Part shown: positions 1 to 11,285 of the stretch, in pieces | Layout of the letters: every line of letters begins with the position of its first letter | Position numbering within the stretch: the stretch's first letter is position 1 | Source of the DNA: Ophioceras dolichostomum | Taxonomy: Eukaryota > Ascomycota > Sordariomycetes > Magnaporthales > Ophioceraceae | NCBI GenBank assembly: GCA_003049485.1 | Contig: PYST01000234.1 | Coordinates: 1-60,728, forward strand | Length of the DNA: 60,728 nucleotides | Direction of reading: 5' to 3' | Made by a program: the position numbers and the translations under genes | Notes under the pieces: model-generated | Databases searched by the model: none | Told to the model about the DNA's origin: nothing | What the model saw: the letters and a program-made list of their open reading frames with translations, nothing else

Positions 1-88
1 GGCGGACCGGTCCCGCTCCTGCGTGCGCCACCAGTCCTCCTCCACGCCCGTGAGAATGGCCCTCAGCACCGTGCCAGCCCCGCTGTAC
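1..88 (-). CDS. possible partial exon running off the window edge
   Basis: On the minus strand one frame reads smoothly as protein (YSGAGTVLRAILTGVEEDWW followed by RTQERDRSA) and continues beyond base 1. A TACAG acceptor-like sequence lies at its 5' side. The family is not recognised. It may be an internal exon of a gene mostly outside the window. The plus-strand frames are less protein-like. Confidence 0.25.
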
Positions 89-289
89 GAACATGTGGGT
101 CAGAGAGCCGGGCTTCGTTTTATGTTATAGAGGATTGCATCCTAACCTATTTCAATAAAAGAGCATCGGGTCCCTAAGCTCTCAATAGTCAATATTTTCA
201 CTCTCCTTTATAACTCACGAGTATCCGCATGCCATACCTGCATCCTCTTCCCTTGATACCGGGAGCTGATGTGAGTACAGGCCCATCTC

Positions 290-1201
290 AGGGTGTGTGG
301 ATTTCCCGTGTCCTTCCGGGGACGGAGGCAGCTGAGGAATCTGCAGGAGTTCGCGAGGAAGGGGGCTTATGAGCTGCATGGGCGGTTGTTGGAGCATTGG
401 GGGACGGGGTATCTTAGGGGCGTGGAGGTTGATGATGCGTCGGTGGTGCTAGATGGGGTTGCTGTGAATGGGATGGAGGGGGATGGGGATTCTGGGGAGC
501 GCGGTGAGGAGTAGGTGTAGTGAGAGTCGCTAGTTTTGCTGGCCTGGGGATGATTGTAGTCGTTGACTCGTTGTGTTAACAATTGGAGGTTGAATGCATC
601 ACTTTGCGTGTTTTTGAAGGCGTTGCTAGGCCTCCTAAGGAGGAGACGTTTGCTTGGTGAGATCTTCTGTTTGTGTGCGAGAGAGACAGCGTTGCGTAGA
701 GTTTTCCGCTTTTTCTGCTTTTTTTTAGCGGTCTTTCTGTCTGAATGTCAATTTGTTGGTTTCGGCTTCTGGCATGCCGACACTGTGCCCCGCCCCTTAT
801 TTGTTCACGTTATTCTGCGCTTCGATGCAAGGGAGTCAGTGTTCAAGAAACATGAAAGCGTTCGGGCAAGGTGAGCCGAGAAGTGCGGAACGTACGACTT
901 GTCCACTAATATCTGCATCTTCCGCTCTATAAAGGATGGCGGCTGGTGTTCACATATTATATCGGGGGAACGCTCGTCGAGGGTCAAGGGACGTGTGATA
1001 CAACTTAGGTACTGAGCCTTTGCCAACCCGCCTTGGGAAGAAATGAAAACCAAAGTGCTACTAATAGAGCATGCTGGCAAATGGGTCTTTTCTCTTAAGC
1101 TATAATTACTAACTAAAGTTCAGGTAGGTTGTAGCTACCCAGGTACGAGGACGTTCATGCCGGCAAAGCTATACCCGTGTTGAATGTCGCGCGTGGGGGT
1201 A
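290..1201. other. intergenic stretch with a possible short gene remnant
   Basis: A plus-strand reading frame ending at 514 (contains RGRRQLRNLQEFARKGAYEL, then an acidic tail GDGDSGERGEE) could be the 3' end of a decayed gene, but no start, splice structure or family is evident. The rest, up to the 3' end of the neighbouring minus-strand gene at 1202, holds nothing I can support. Confidence 0.3.
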
Positions 1202-2775
1202 TCAAGGAAGCCCCCAGAAGAGTGCTGCTTTTTGGCCGTACACCTCCAAGCTCCGGTGCCGCGGCGTTCCTAGCTTTCCCTCGGCTATGGCTTGCGATTT
1301 CTGACCCAGGTATCCCTCCGGCGGCGCGAGGTCTTGATCGAGCAGCATGCCGTTGAATAGAGGACGAAAAATGAGTTCTTCGTCGATGTCCACGGCCAGG
1401 AGAGTGGTGTCTCGGAGCGTTGCTTCATCCCAAAAGACGTAGCCTAAGGCTCCCGGGACATGTCTGGAGAACGGCGACAACGGAGGCAGGGTACGCAAGT
1501 TTTCAAAAGCCCGTCGCGGGCCCCCTTCGTCGGTACAACTGTCACCCCTTCCATCATCGTCCTCATTGGCGAGGCGCAGGTTGAGAACACATGTTCTCCG
1601 GTGGCCAGGTTCAGCCTCAAGACACTCGTTGTCTACCTCTGCGAATGTTCCGGCCCGAGAGGGTTGAAGTGGCGGGTAGTGCGAGCCACCGTTGTCTGTT
1701 GCAAAGGCATCGTTCGGGACCAGTTGCCGACCAAGAGGGTGTGGAGGGGTGCCATCGCAGAATACGACGAGCTTCTCCTCCGGAGTCTGTGCCTCCACCA
1801 GCCGTCGCCCATAGACCATACCCTTTGCAATCCTGGCGTCGAGCGAGTAGGTGGAGTCGTGGGGAGAGCCTCGGGTACACCAAATGACACCCCACTCGGA
1901 CTTCTCGAAGAACCAGAGAGCGATGATGTTGATGGCTTCATAGTCGGAGGGTGGTACACGAACCGAACGGCTCATTGTTAGCTTGAAGAGCCAGCCAAAC
2001 AGCCAAAAACCACGAGTAGAAAACAGACCACATCATAACACGCACCTTTTGCCAGCACTCTCCTCAGAAATTCCGTCAGCAAGGTTCTGCTCGCCCTCCT
2101 CTCTTGGAAATGCGGCGGAGAAGATATGACGCGCCATCGAGACATCTTCCTACATGTCGTCGCCTCGGAAGAACCTGAAGTCTGGATCGTGGTGGCCGCC
2201 GAAGGGAAACAAAAAGGTTTGTATCTCGACCCGATACAGAGCCCGCTTGATCCGGCTCAGCTCCCGAGAGCTGGGCAGCCGTCTGGCCTCGCGCCTGGTC
2301 AAATCACTAATGTATTTGAGGGCTAATGATGCGTACAGCTCCGCAAAGAAATCTGCCGCCGACCCGAGCCTTGCGGCAGCAACTGCTCGGACTACAGTCC
2401 AGCGATGGCCGATGTGCAGCTCTCTGCCATACATGACCCTCATAGTGTCTTGCACTCTGCCGCCAGCGGTCCACGGGAACTCGCGTCGTTCCACAAAGTT
2501 CTGGGGCGTGCCTGGTGAGCAAGCACGGGCCGCGAGGGCATCAACCAGGATGGCTTCCTGGAGGACGTCGACGCCCAGCTCCCTGGAGAGGACTGTGGTG
2601 CATATCTGGTGGGGGAAGGTCGAGGCAGCGCGGAATAGTGCGGGAGATGCGTGAGTCACTGACTGGAGCGCCACCATATCAGGCATCGATTTGGCGATGT
2701 GAACGAGGAGGTCCACGGGAAGGGACTCGAATGCGGAGGATCCCCAGCTCCCTCCGTCGTAGCTGCTGTAGCCAT
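1202..2775 (-). pseudogene. F-box-like paralogue, copy 1 (probably damaged)
   Basis: Family of unknown function with a weak F-box-like N-terminus (FESLPVDLLVHIAKSMPDMV). It shares with the copy at 4673-6226 the motifs LSRIKRALYRVEIQ (versus LRRIERAFYRLEIY) and GYVFWDEATL (versus GYVFWDEDRL). Exon 2 is 1970-1202. A 75-nt intron with GTGCGT donor (2045-1971), phase 2, joins it exactly in frame to the upstream exon. Two problems exist. A TAG at 2152-2150 lies in that frame and protein-like sequence continues after it (ARHIFSAAF). The plausible start ATG at 2775 (MATA, like MASA in the intact copy) is one frame off the main exon. A GTAGGA donor at 2153 would give a 183-nt intron that removes the TAG, so a functional splice form is possible. 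I favour a recently damaged gene. Confidence 0.55.
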
Positions 2776-3017
2776 GGCGCGCTCTGTAAGAAGGACGTAG
2801 GCATTCTCAGTCAGACGCCCATCTGAAGGCCGGAAGCACCGATATATAACAAAGCCCACGACCGCCCCTCTCAAGGTCCCCTCGACGTTGCAACAAATCC
2901 TCAATCTGTCCATCAGCGCTGAGAACACTGCCAAAAAATCTCTGTCAACATTCTCCGCCAAAATGGCGGCATCCGTGGAAGCTAAAAAAAGACCATAGGT
3001 AGGGAACCAGCTAGACT

Positions 3018-4213
3018 TTGAGGCATGCTCGGGACTTCGAGAACCTCATCTCAGCTATAGGAACGCGCGACGCTTTCGGAGATGAAATCGACATCCTCCT
3101 CCCTGAATCTTGTGAGAGAATCTTAGATGGGATGTCCTCCGAAGCCGCTCTCGTGCATCAGTTAGTGCTCCTCAAGAAGGACTGAGCCGGACTCCACACT
3201 CACCCCATTGAGAGACCTGCCTTGGCGACCCGAATGTCCTATATGAAGCGGTGAAGCGGCACCAGGCAGACGGTTCGCCTAGGTGGACTGATCGTGCGCA
3301 GGCTGCACAATGCCTCGACTCTGTCGTGAAGAGGTTCGCGCGTGACTTCGCGGCTTCAGCCCTTTCGACTCTGGCCCACTGTGTGGGCACCGATGCAGAC
3401 GCAATTGCGAAAGTCTCTGCCCGAGAACCAAACGTATTGGACGGACACTGTATCGCTTCGAGGCCCACTGTCTCCTATTTTCCACTGTGAAGTTCTTGGA
3501 ACCTGGGGAAGAGGAATGAGAACTGGCAGAGGCAGCACGTTTCTTCCTCATGGGGCTCCAGAAGTTTGAAAAGGAACATCTGACATCCATATACGAGTTT
3601 TTGGCACTCCGTGTGTTGTTTCACCATCGACCTCCGGGCATATCAACGATCACACACGGTTTGTACTCCACATCATGGAGCGGGGCAATAGGTGAGTGAG
3701 CTGGGCGGACCAGATTGAGGACTGTTTGCCGGACCAACGGTGTACCGGAAGCACTCCAGTACTCTCTTTTATCTGTTGTACAGAAGAAAAGACCAAGTGG
3801 CTTTGAACAAAGCTAAGAAGAGGCTGGGAAAGGTCCGAGAAGCAAGCCCATCGTCTAAGTTTCTACTTTGAGCACGGGAAGATGACCCGGGCGTTCGTAA
3901 TGCATGGAGAAGGTCCCATAAAGCCTTTTTGCATTAGGGGAATGATAAGTACGTCCGAAGCGAACTAGATGTGCTCAAAAAGGCATGTGGCTACTTCTTC
4001 TGGGACCGGTCTCGGATCGGGGGATGGGGCTGCTTGGAATTGAATTGGAGCAGCGAACCTGGTTGGGATCAGCAGCATCTCATCGAGAAGGTAACGAGGA
4101 GACGTATAGAAGATGAGGCCTTCGCATATTCGCGGGAAGCTGTCCGGTCAGGGGAAGACAGGCTGGTGGGAAGGCGGCGAGGAATTTTTGGACCTATCTG
4201 GAACAATGCATAA
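3018..4213 (+). pseudogene. F-box-like paralogue, copy 2 (relic)
   Basis: Pieces of the same family occur in order but in different frames: EAALVHQLVLLKK (about 3140-3180), VKRFARDFAASALSTL (about 3322), LYRFEAHCLLFSTVK (about 3450), FFLMGLQKFEKEHLTSIYEF (about 3541) and CGYFFWDRSRI (about 3985). Each matches the intact copy downstream (LVHRLRL, VRAFAREFAESSLSLL, FYRLEIYCRLFS, IFLHGFQDFESE, SGYVFWDEDRL). In-frame stops and frameshifts lie between the pieces, for example a TGA near 3516 followed by continuing homology. It is a clear relic in the same orientation as the intact copy. Confidence 0.75.
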
Positions 4214-4672
4214 CGGCATTCATCGATATGCGGTGAGCTGCTCTGCTCCCTGTCGAGCTTCACTTAAGGTACGACCAATTGTCTGACTTTACAACAACAT
4301 TAAGACATGGGTTATCACCGCCTCTTGGGCATAACTCCTCACGGGCTTGAACAGATCATTTCAGCACTACTCCTGGCCAGGCTCGGCGGAAGAATCAATG
4401 CCAGTACCACTGTTCTAGCGAAAGCCACGTCAGTGTTCTCCCTGGAGGGGGTTTGTTCCCTGATGCCATACTGCGGGAGGGATTCCTTCTTGTTTGCACT
4501 CGACTGAGTTTCTTTGTTAAGTTGTTACTCCCTACTAGTAGTCAGCACCGTCTCCTGGATCCAGTCTTCCCTGCCTTAGTACTTAAGGAAGGGTTCCCTC
4601 GGTCTTCCTTCATCAGAACGACACCTCAGCACCTGTATCAATTTCTATCAACTTCCTCTCATCCTTTTAAAG

Positions 4673-6226
4673 ATGGCTTCGGCCCCAGAGTACAAAGGTC
4701 GCCCGGTATTCCAAGAGATGCCCGCGGATATTCTCCGCCCCATCGGTGAGGCTTGCGCGGACCTCGACACCCTCTTCTCGTTCATGCAAACCTTCCCTAC
4801 CGCCCACCACGCGATTGCCCCGTACGTTCACACCACATGCGAGTCGGTTCTCTCCAACATGATTCGATCCGACGACATTGACCCGGAAGCCGTCCTGGTT
4901 CATCGGCTTCGTCTCTACCTGTCGCCCCCTCCCACCGCTACGGACATCCGAAATATGAAATACAGGTACCCTTGCGCCATCACGCCACAGATCGAGTCGA
5001 TGAAAACCGCCCTGGACGCCGCCCTCGCCAACGCAACGATGCCCTACGGCAACGACCCAGCCGGCCAGGTTGGGGAGGGGCGGGATCCCGGTTCTACGTG
5101 GACTATAGCGGACTTGGAAGCCGCCGCGCTGCTTGACCGGACCGTCAGAGCCTTTGCAAGAGAGTTCGCAGAGTCGTCACTATCGCTCCTTCGCAAGTGG
5201 GAGCAGACTGCAGCGTCAGTGCGAGAGGCTGAGTCCCAGCTGACGTCCCAGCTGACGTCCCAGCCAGCGAGCACTACTGGGTCGCCACCCTCCATTCCCG
5301 TCCACGACCCAACTCAAGTTGAGCTTAGGCGCATTGAGCGGGCTTTCTATCGGCTGGAGATATACTGCCGCTTGTTCTCGGCAGGCTATTCCCATCTGGG
5401 CAAACGCTTGGTCGAACTCGAAGTTGCGGGCAAGATTTTTCTGCATGGCTTTCAAGACTTCGAGAGTGAACGGCTGGCAGCAGTCCACGAGTTCCTAGAT
5501 GGCCGCGTAGTCCCAGGTAATGAACGCCTCCAACCGTACATGTCCCTGCGCCCCTCGATAATTACCTGCGACCGAAGATATCAGGGGTATTGCCAGCTTT
5601 ATCAGTGCCCCTGCCTCATTACCCAGAGTACAATCCGACGCTCACGCACCGACTATGTGAAAGATTATGGCCGCGGGTTTCCCGCATGGATCATCACCAA
5701 GGGTCTGGTATTTGTCCGAGAGACTCCGCAGAATTGGGAGAGGTTAATGAAGGAAGGCGGCTACGTGCTGTGAGCGGGTCTTCCCAGGCAGATGAGGTGC
5801 ATGACTGGGGACCATCCCTTTCTCACTGATGCAAGACAGGACGTCATGCTGCAGACCCGGCCTCCTGTCTGGATTTCAAGCGTTGTGGGCGCTTGCGTGT
5901 GCATGCCGAGGCGGGCGAAAGCACCGAGTGACTTCTACGGTGGCCCGAGGTTCGACCTGGAGAAGGCCTGGAACAAGTTCAGGGATCGACAGGCGGGGGA
6001 GTCGGTCATGGTGCCGAGGAATCGATGGCTGAGGCTCTCTGGCTACGTCTTCTGGGACGAGGACAGACTCTCGGCCATGTTCCATGCGCTGCCACACCGG
6101 AGGGAAATTGAGGACGAGCTGATGAAAGACCTGGCTGCCCCCTTTCAGACCAGCAAGACACGCATCTGGCCGCAAATCTTGGCTCTGACCAGGAACAGAA
6201 AGGGACCGCAAAGCATTGTACACTAG
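4673..6226 (+). CDS. F-box-like family protein, copy 3 (intact)
   Basis: Function unknown. Two exons, 4673-5769 and 5836-6226, are joined by a 66-nt phase-2 intron (GTGAGC donor; TCACTGA branch; GCAAG acceptor), giving about 495 aa. The start ATG follows AAAG and opens MASAPEYKG. Residues about 13-60 (FQEMPADILRPIGEACADLD) resemble an F-box helix-loop-helix, which would imply an SCF substrate adaptor; this is weak and rests on pattern only. Later landmarks are LVHRLRLYL, a helical VRAFAREFAESSLSLL, LRRIERAFYRLEIY and, in exon 2, SGYVFWDEDRL. A small repeat encodes LTSQLTSQ near residue 188. It is the only undamaged member of the three-copy cluster at 1.2-6.2 kb. Confidence 0.7.
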
Positions 6227-7089
6227 GTACCGACCTAGGTTGTTAATCGATTCATCTATTTCGATTTGTACGAGACCGGAGCCGCCGGGAGCAGGTTGTG
6301 ATTAAGGATGAGTGATCTGATCTGCACCAGAAGCTAAACCATGTTTGACATAGGAGTACTCCGGCCACGGCGGCCGTCATCATCAAAGCCCGTCCCTTCG
6401 TACTACTACCCCGCCGTTACCAAACGGTAGCGCTTCCCGTCTGTGGCCGTCCAGTCAGCCATTAATTACCCCGGACACCTGACCATCTCGGGGACACAAA
6501 CCTCATCGAATGCGGGGAGCCAACAACAATATTGGGAAACCACCACGACATTTTTTGATGCAATGAACTTATAGATGTACCTACCCATGCACATGCAGTC
6601 GATCTCCCACCTGTTCCCGCGCTGATGACCGACACCAACGTGCATTTCTGCCGTCCCCACCCACACACAAGCTCTCTCGCTAACCCAAAAGTAAGGCCTC
6701 CCCTATCACATTAGTAACGGGTGTCATTTTCCCAATAAACCAACAGTCCCGATGGTGGGTGACGTTCTCGACGGAAAGGGAGTCCTGGATGACTTCGTAC
6801 GGGCAACCCGGCAGGCATGATTTGGGGCGCCAGAGACGATGAAAAGGAGGCTGTTGCTGCCTCCCGTCCATCCATCTAGTTCCATTACTCGCCAGCCGTT
6901 CTATCGCCTTTGTTCCAGTTAGATTAAGATAAGGTACACATGTGAACCAAGCTTCTCCTTGGCTTTACCTCTGTCATACTGCCGGGCATCACGGCCTCAA
7001 AGACTATCAGCTCCATGCATCCTGCCTACCTTGCCCTTCTGTTGAACTGTGTCTCTTGGAGCACTGCCCTCGGGTTGACTTCGCCGAGA
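6227..7089. other. intergenic, nothing recognised
   Basis: Several short open frames on both strands lack ATG context, splice signals or recognisable content. This stretch presumably contains the promoter of the SnoaL-like gene that follows. Confidence 0.5.
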
Positions 7090-7697
7090 ATGGCATCATC
7101 GCAGTCGCACACTCCCTCCTCTAGAAGGAGACAGACCGCACTCGCCATGATCGAGGCGTACAACCACTGGAATATCGACGAGATTATTTCCTTCCGGAGT
7201 GATGATTGCATTCATCAGGTTCTCCCAAGTAGGAGTTTTTTCTTCTTCTCTTCTTTTCGTTTTCGCTTTTCAGTTTTTCTGCTGTTGTCTTGCCCCTCCC
7301 CCACGTACCTAAGTTCTTCACTGTAGGACACTTACATCCTCGAAGACTGACTGCCACGCACCGTACGTACCTCCACGCAGAATCACTCCAGCGCCCCGAG
7401 ATGGACAACGCGGCATACAGGGCGTACTTCAACACCCTCTTCCCCTTGTTCCGCAACTTCCACGCCGTGGCGACCGAGATCACCGAGGACCCTCACGCAA
7501 ACAGGATCTCAATCTGGGCGAACAGCACGGCTGACACCGACATCGGCCCTTATGCGAACGAGTACGTCCTGATGTTCCACTTCACGCCCCGCGGCGACAA
7601 GGTCACGCGCTTCGCCGAGTTCGTGGACTCGGGTTATAGCGCCGCCTTCTTTGCGAAGCTGAGGGAGCACATGGGGAATTTGACGACGTCGACTTGA
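7090..7697 (+). CDS. SnoaL-like / NTF2-like fold protein
   Basis: Small single-domain protein of about 151 aa from two exons, 7090-7228 and 7381-7697. The 152-nt phase-1 intron starts GTAGGA and ends at ACGCAG, with a CTGAC branch. The spliced protein reads MASSQSHTPS, RRRQTALAMIEAYNHWNIDE, then HQVLPKSLQRPEMDNAAYRA across the junction, then STADTDIGPYANEYVLMFHF and RFAEFVDSGYSAAFF. This pattern matches fungal SnoaL-like proteins, cone-shaped alpha+beta barrels often found near secondary metabolism genes; substrates are usually unknown. An in-frame ATG at 7015 would add a hydrophobic N-terminus, but 7090 fits the family better. No biosynthetic partner genes lie nearby. Confidence 0.8.
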
Positions 7698-8310
7698 GAG
7701 AGTCTCGGCGGCGGCAGACATCGATTCGTGTCCTAGTTCGGAAACCCGGCCGAGTGACGCATTTTCTCCAGAAGAGGTTGATGCTTCTTTTCCGGTGACA
7801 AGAAGCAATCTGCAGAAGAGTCCTTAGCAAGCATTCATCGCATATTTATAAACATATTCTCAGATCATTACTCCGTGAGAGCCGAAGCCGAGACATCCGC
7901 ATGTGCCATTGATATCGCACATATAGTCTAGCATGCTCACTCCATCATCCTTGAAAGCCATTACTGCAGTCGTGAATCGTAATCCCCGCATCAACAAGTT
8001 CGATCCTAAGCTGCACCTCACTCCCAGTGATGTTCCGGTCTCCTCATGCCAAATCGTCAAGCCTTCTGTCGTCGATGCTGCCCAGGCCTTTACGCAGCGG
8101 GCCGACCCCACACCGGTGTGTGCGGGGAACCTGAACAGCCCTCCAAAGCCGCTAGAATTCTGCCCATCTGCACCGCCAAAAAGAACCTGGAGCTTCCAAT
8201 TCAGCTCCGGACATCGACAAGCCCGCCAGCTGCCCTAGACAACAACAAAAGAGAGTTAGAGAATAAGAAATCGCAGGACACGCAGTCGCACACCGAAGGC
8301 GCGACAAACA
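7698..8310. other. intergenic, nothing recognised
   Basis: This is the 3' region of the SnoaL-like gene and the 5' region of RRP41. No RNA gene or conserved frame was found. Confidence 0.5.
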
Positions 8311-9299
8311 ATGCCCCTCGACACATCAGCATACTCCCTCGCGCTCCTGCGCGTGGACGGGCGGCGATGGAACGAGCTCCGCCGATGCCACGCGCAGATC
8401 AGGACCCAGGCGGCCGCCGACGGCTCGAGCTACCTGGAGATGGGCCACACGAAGGTCATGTGTATCGTGACGGGGCCGACTGAGTTCGCGCCGGGCCAGC
8501 GGCGCATGGGCGCGAACATCACCGCGGGAGGCGGCGGGGGGGGAGGCGGAGGCGGCGGAGGCAGCCAGACTAAGGATGCCGAGGTGGTCGTCAGCGTCGT
8601 CGTCGCGGGGTTCAGCTCCGTCGAGCGGAGACGGCGGGCTAGAAGCGACAAGTGAGTGAACCATACGGGGCATATCTATCTATCTCCCCTTACGCTACGT
8701 CTACCGACACCACAGCTGGGGGTAACGACCACTAAGCCCTACACTAACACATCTACCCGGTATCCTCGCCAAACCATCAAAACAGACGTATCCAAGAGCT
8801 CCAAGCAACCCTCTCCCACACCCTCTCCTCAACCCTCCACACGCACCTCTTCCCCCACAGCACCATCACCTTCTCCCTCCACGTCCTCTCCCAAGACGGC
8901 TCTTTACTTGCGGCGCTCATCAACGCCGCCGCCCTCGCCGCCGTCGACGCCGGCATCCCCATGGCGGACTACGTCGCCGCCTGCACAGCGGGCTCGACGT
9001 CCGCGCACGCCGCGGGCGACGACTCCGCCGACCCCCTGCTGGACCTCAACGCGCAGGAGGAAACAGAACTGCCGGGCCTGACGGTCGCGACGCTGGGCGC
9101 GTCGGACAAGGTGGTAGCGCTCGTGTGCGAGAGCCGCGTGCAGGTGTCGAGGCTGGAGGGCATGCTGGCCGTGGGCGTGGACGGGTGCAAGCAGGTCAGG
9201 GCGATACTAGATAGGGTCGTCAGGGAAAGGGGGAGGAGGATGGTGAAGGAGGGGGCTATTGAGAAGACGGATGCTTTGATGATGGATATGGATGGCTGA
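8311..9299 (+). CDS. SKI6: exosome complex RNase PH-like subunit Rrp41/Ski6
   Basis: Core ring subunit of the RNA exosome, which acts in 3'-5' processing and decay of RNA in nucleus and cytoplasm; the eukaryotic subunit is structural rather than catalytic. Exons are 8311-8651 and 8786-9299 with a 134-nt phase-2 intron (GTGAGT, AACAG), giving about 284 aa. The N-terminus (MPLDTSAYSLALLRVDGRRW, then ELRRCHAQIRTQAAADGSSY) and GHTKVMCIVTGPTE are diagnostic for Rrp41. So are RIQELQATL just after the junction, LINAAALAAVDAGIPM and VATLGASDKVVALV. A run of 12 glycines interrupts the RNase PH domain around residues 73-84, between GANITA and SQTKDAEVVV; the encoding DNA is a GGC/GGG/GGA tract. Frame and flanking residues are intact, so it looks like a tolerated surface loop. 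Confidence 0.95.
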
Positions 9300-9657
9300 G
9301 GTGAGCGAGACTTGAGGGAGGTAGGTTGTTCTGGAGTAGTTCGGGGTGGCGTGGCCATTTTGAGAATATAACAAAAAAGGATCAGGCGTCGTGCTAGATC
9401 GGTTCGGTCGGGGACATTATGGCATGGCGTTACGGCACTGGATATACGAAAGCTCTTTTTAACATCGGAGATCATTTCATGATTCGCTAGATTTTTTTTT
9501 TCTGGGTTCACTTAAATATGCTGGTCCTTAACGCTTCCGGTGTCCTTGCCTTACACGACGTGACTTTTCCCGCTCAAGCACCAAAACCAAAACCAAAAGC
9601 AAATAGGAGTATAAACGTGTTCAGATACACTTCTGTTCCGATCCTCAGAACTTCCCT
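9300..9657. other. convergent 3' intergenic region
   Basis: This lies between the stop of RRP41 (plus) and the stop of the PDI gene (minus) and presumably contains both polyadenylation regions. No other feature is seen. Confidence 0.5.
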
Positions 9658-11285
9658 TCAAAGCTCGTCGTGTTCCTCTTTGACAGGTGTCTCTGACGGC
9701 TTGGCAGCCGCCGTCTCAGGCTCCAGGGTAGGATCGGTAGCCTTGGTCTCCTCGGTGGCACTCGTCTCGGCCTCCGTTGACGATGGTGATGACGACGACG
9801 AAGACGACGATCCAGCAGCCTCCTCCCCAACAGCAGCCAAGACCAAGGACTCGGGGATCTTATTCTTGGCGCCCTCGCCCAACCTGATGGCGTCGATCCA
9901 CGACTCGACGCCGTGATACGAGAAGTCCTCCGCGCCGTAGCGCCTCCACCAGTTGCGCCGCACGTTGATGGCGACCAGCTCAACCTCGCCCGTCAGCCCG
10001 AGTGCCGAGAGGACCGGCTTCGCGCCCTCCATCGTGGCGGGGACGGCGAAGACGGGGAAGAGCTTGCGCTGCGCCTTGGCGTGCTTGTACGCCAGCTCCG
10101 CGAGCGACTCCAGCGCCTTCTGGGCGCCTTCATGCTTCTTCTGCTCCGCCGCCTCGCCTTCCGCGGGGTCGGCGGGGACGAAGGCTAGGACGCAGGTGTG
10201 CGACTTCTCGTTCAAGCACTCCTTGGCCAGCTTCTCGGCGCTGTGGATCGTGGGGATCGGCGGGGCGGCGTCGATGATGACTGGTGCCTTGACGGTCTCC
10301 GACGCCTCGGACTCCTCCGCCGTGTCTGCCGAGGGCTTCTCCTCGGGCTCGGCAGATGTGGGCTTGTCCATCTTCTCGGCTTTCTTCGTCTTCTTCTCCG
10401 CCTTCTTTTCGGGCTTCTTCTTGTCTGAGGAGGCTGGCTTAGCAGACGCGTCTGGATTAGGAGCGCCGGCCTGGGACAGGAATTCCACCATGTCTTTCTT
10501 CTTGACGGGGCCGTCGTACAGGATCGGCTCCTTGTCACTTCCGGGCACCAGAACGAGGGTTGGGAACTTTGTGACGCCGAAGCGCTCCACGGCCTGCGCC
10601 TCCTTGTTCCGGATCTGGCCAACGGCGATGACGTCCAGGAAGTCGATCGCGATGCTCTTCAGCAGCGCGCTGACGACGCCCTTGTCCGTGAACAGGAGCG
10701 CCTTGGGCTGGTCCTTGTTTGGCTTCTCCAAGAAGTCTTCCAGGTCCTTGTCCGTCACCCTCTTGACGTGGTTGTTGATCTTCTCGACCACGGCGTCGAC
10801 GATTCCCAAGGCCGTCCTAGGCCCGTTGTAGTCCTCCACCACGGGCTTGCCGGCCTTCTTCCCCGGCCTGACGATCTTCAGCGTGGGGAAGCCCTTGATG
10901 CCCATCTGGCCACAGAACGGCTTGTTCGCGTCGTCATCGCAGTCGATCGCGGCCACCTTGGCTAGGCCTTCGAGGTTCTTGGCCGCCTTTTCGTACGCTG
11001 GCTGCAGGTTCTGGCAGTGGCCGCACCAGGGGGCGTAGAACTCGAGGATCTAGTCATCCAACCAGTCATCCTATCGTCAGTAAATGGCGCGGAGAAAGCT
11101 GCGACGACCACGGAGCTGGGTACTGATGTACTTGCCGTTGTGTAATTGGACTTGGCAATGAGGTTGTTATAGCTCTTGCCATCGACCTGGAGCACGGCAG
11201 AGCTCTTGGGATATAAGCCAGCTTGCGCGCCGGGGAGGGCGGCCAGGACGGCTGCCGCAAATGCACAAACTGTGGGGTGATGCAT
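9658..11285 (-). CDS. ER protein disulfide isomerase (MPD1/P5-like, HDEL)
   Basis: Thiol-disulfide oxidoreductase of the ER lumen that catalyses disulfide formation and isomerisation in secretory proteins. Exons are 11285-11124 and 11049-9658. The 74-nt phase-0 intron (GTACCC donor, ACTAG acceptor) gives about 517 aa. The donor is inferred: it is the best phase-0 GT, because the acceptor is fixed by an in-frame TAG just before ILEFYAPWCGHC. The protein has a signal peptide (MHHPTVCAFAAAVLAALPGA), a thioredoxin fold with CGHC at about residues 63-66, IKGFPTLKI and VTKFPTLVLVPGS, a Lys/Glu-rich linker, a C-terminal thioredoxin-like region (VAINVRRNWWRRYG), an acidic Ser/Glu/Thr tail and a terminal HDEL. 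Only one CxxC is visible, which resembles Mpd1-type rather than canonical two-site PDI. Confidence 0.93.

Noticed and set aside
9953..10831. 292-codon plus-strand frame opposite the PDI gene
   Set aside because: Antisense shadow of the clearly coding PDI exon, with codon positions mirrored.
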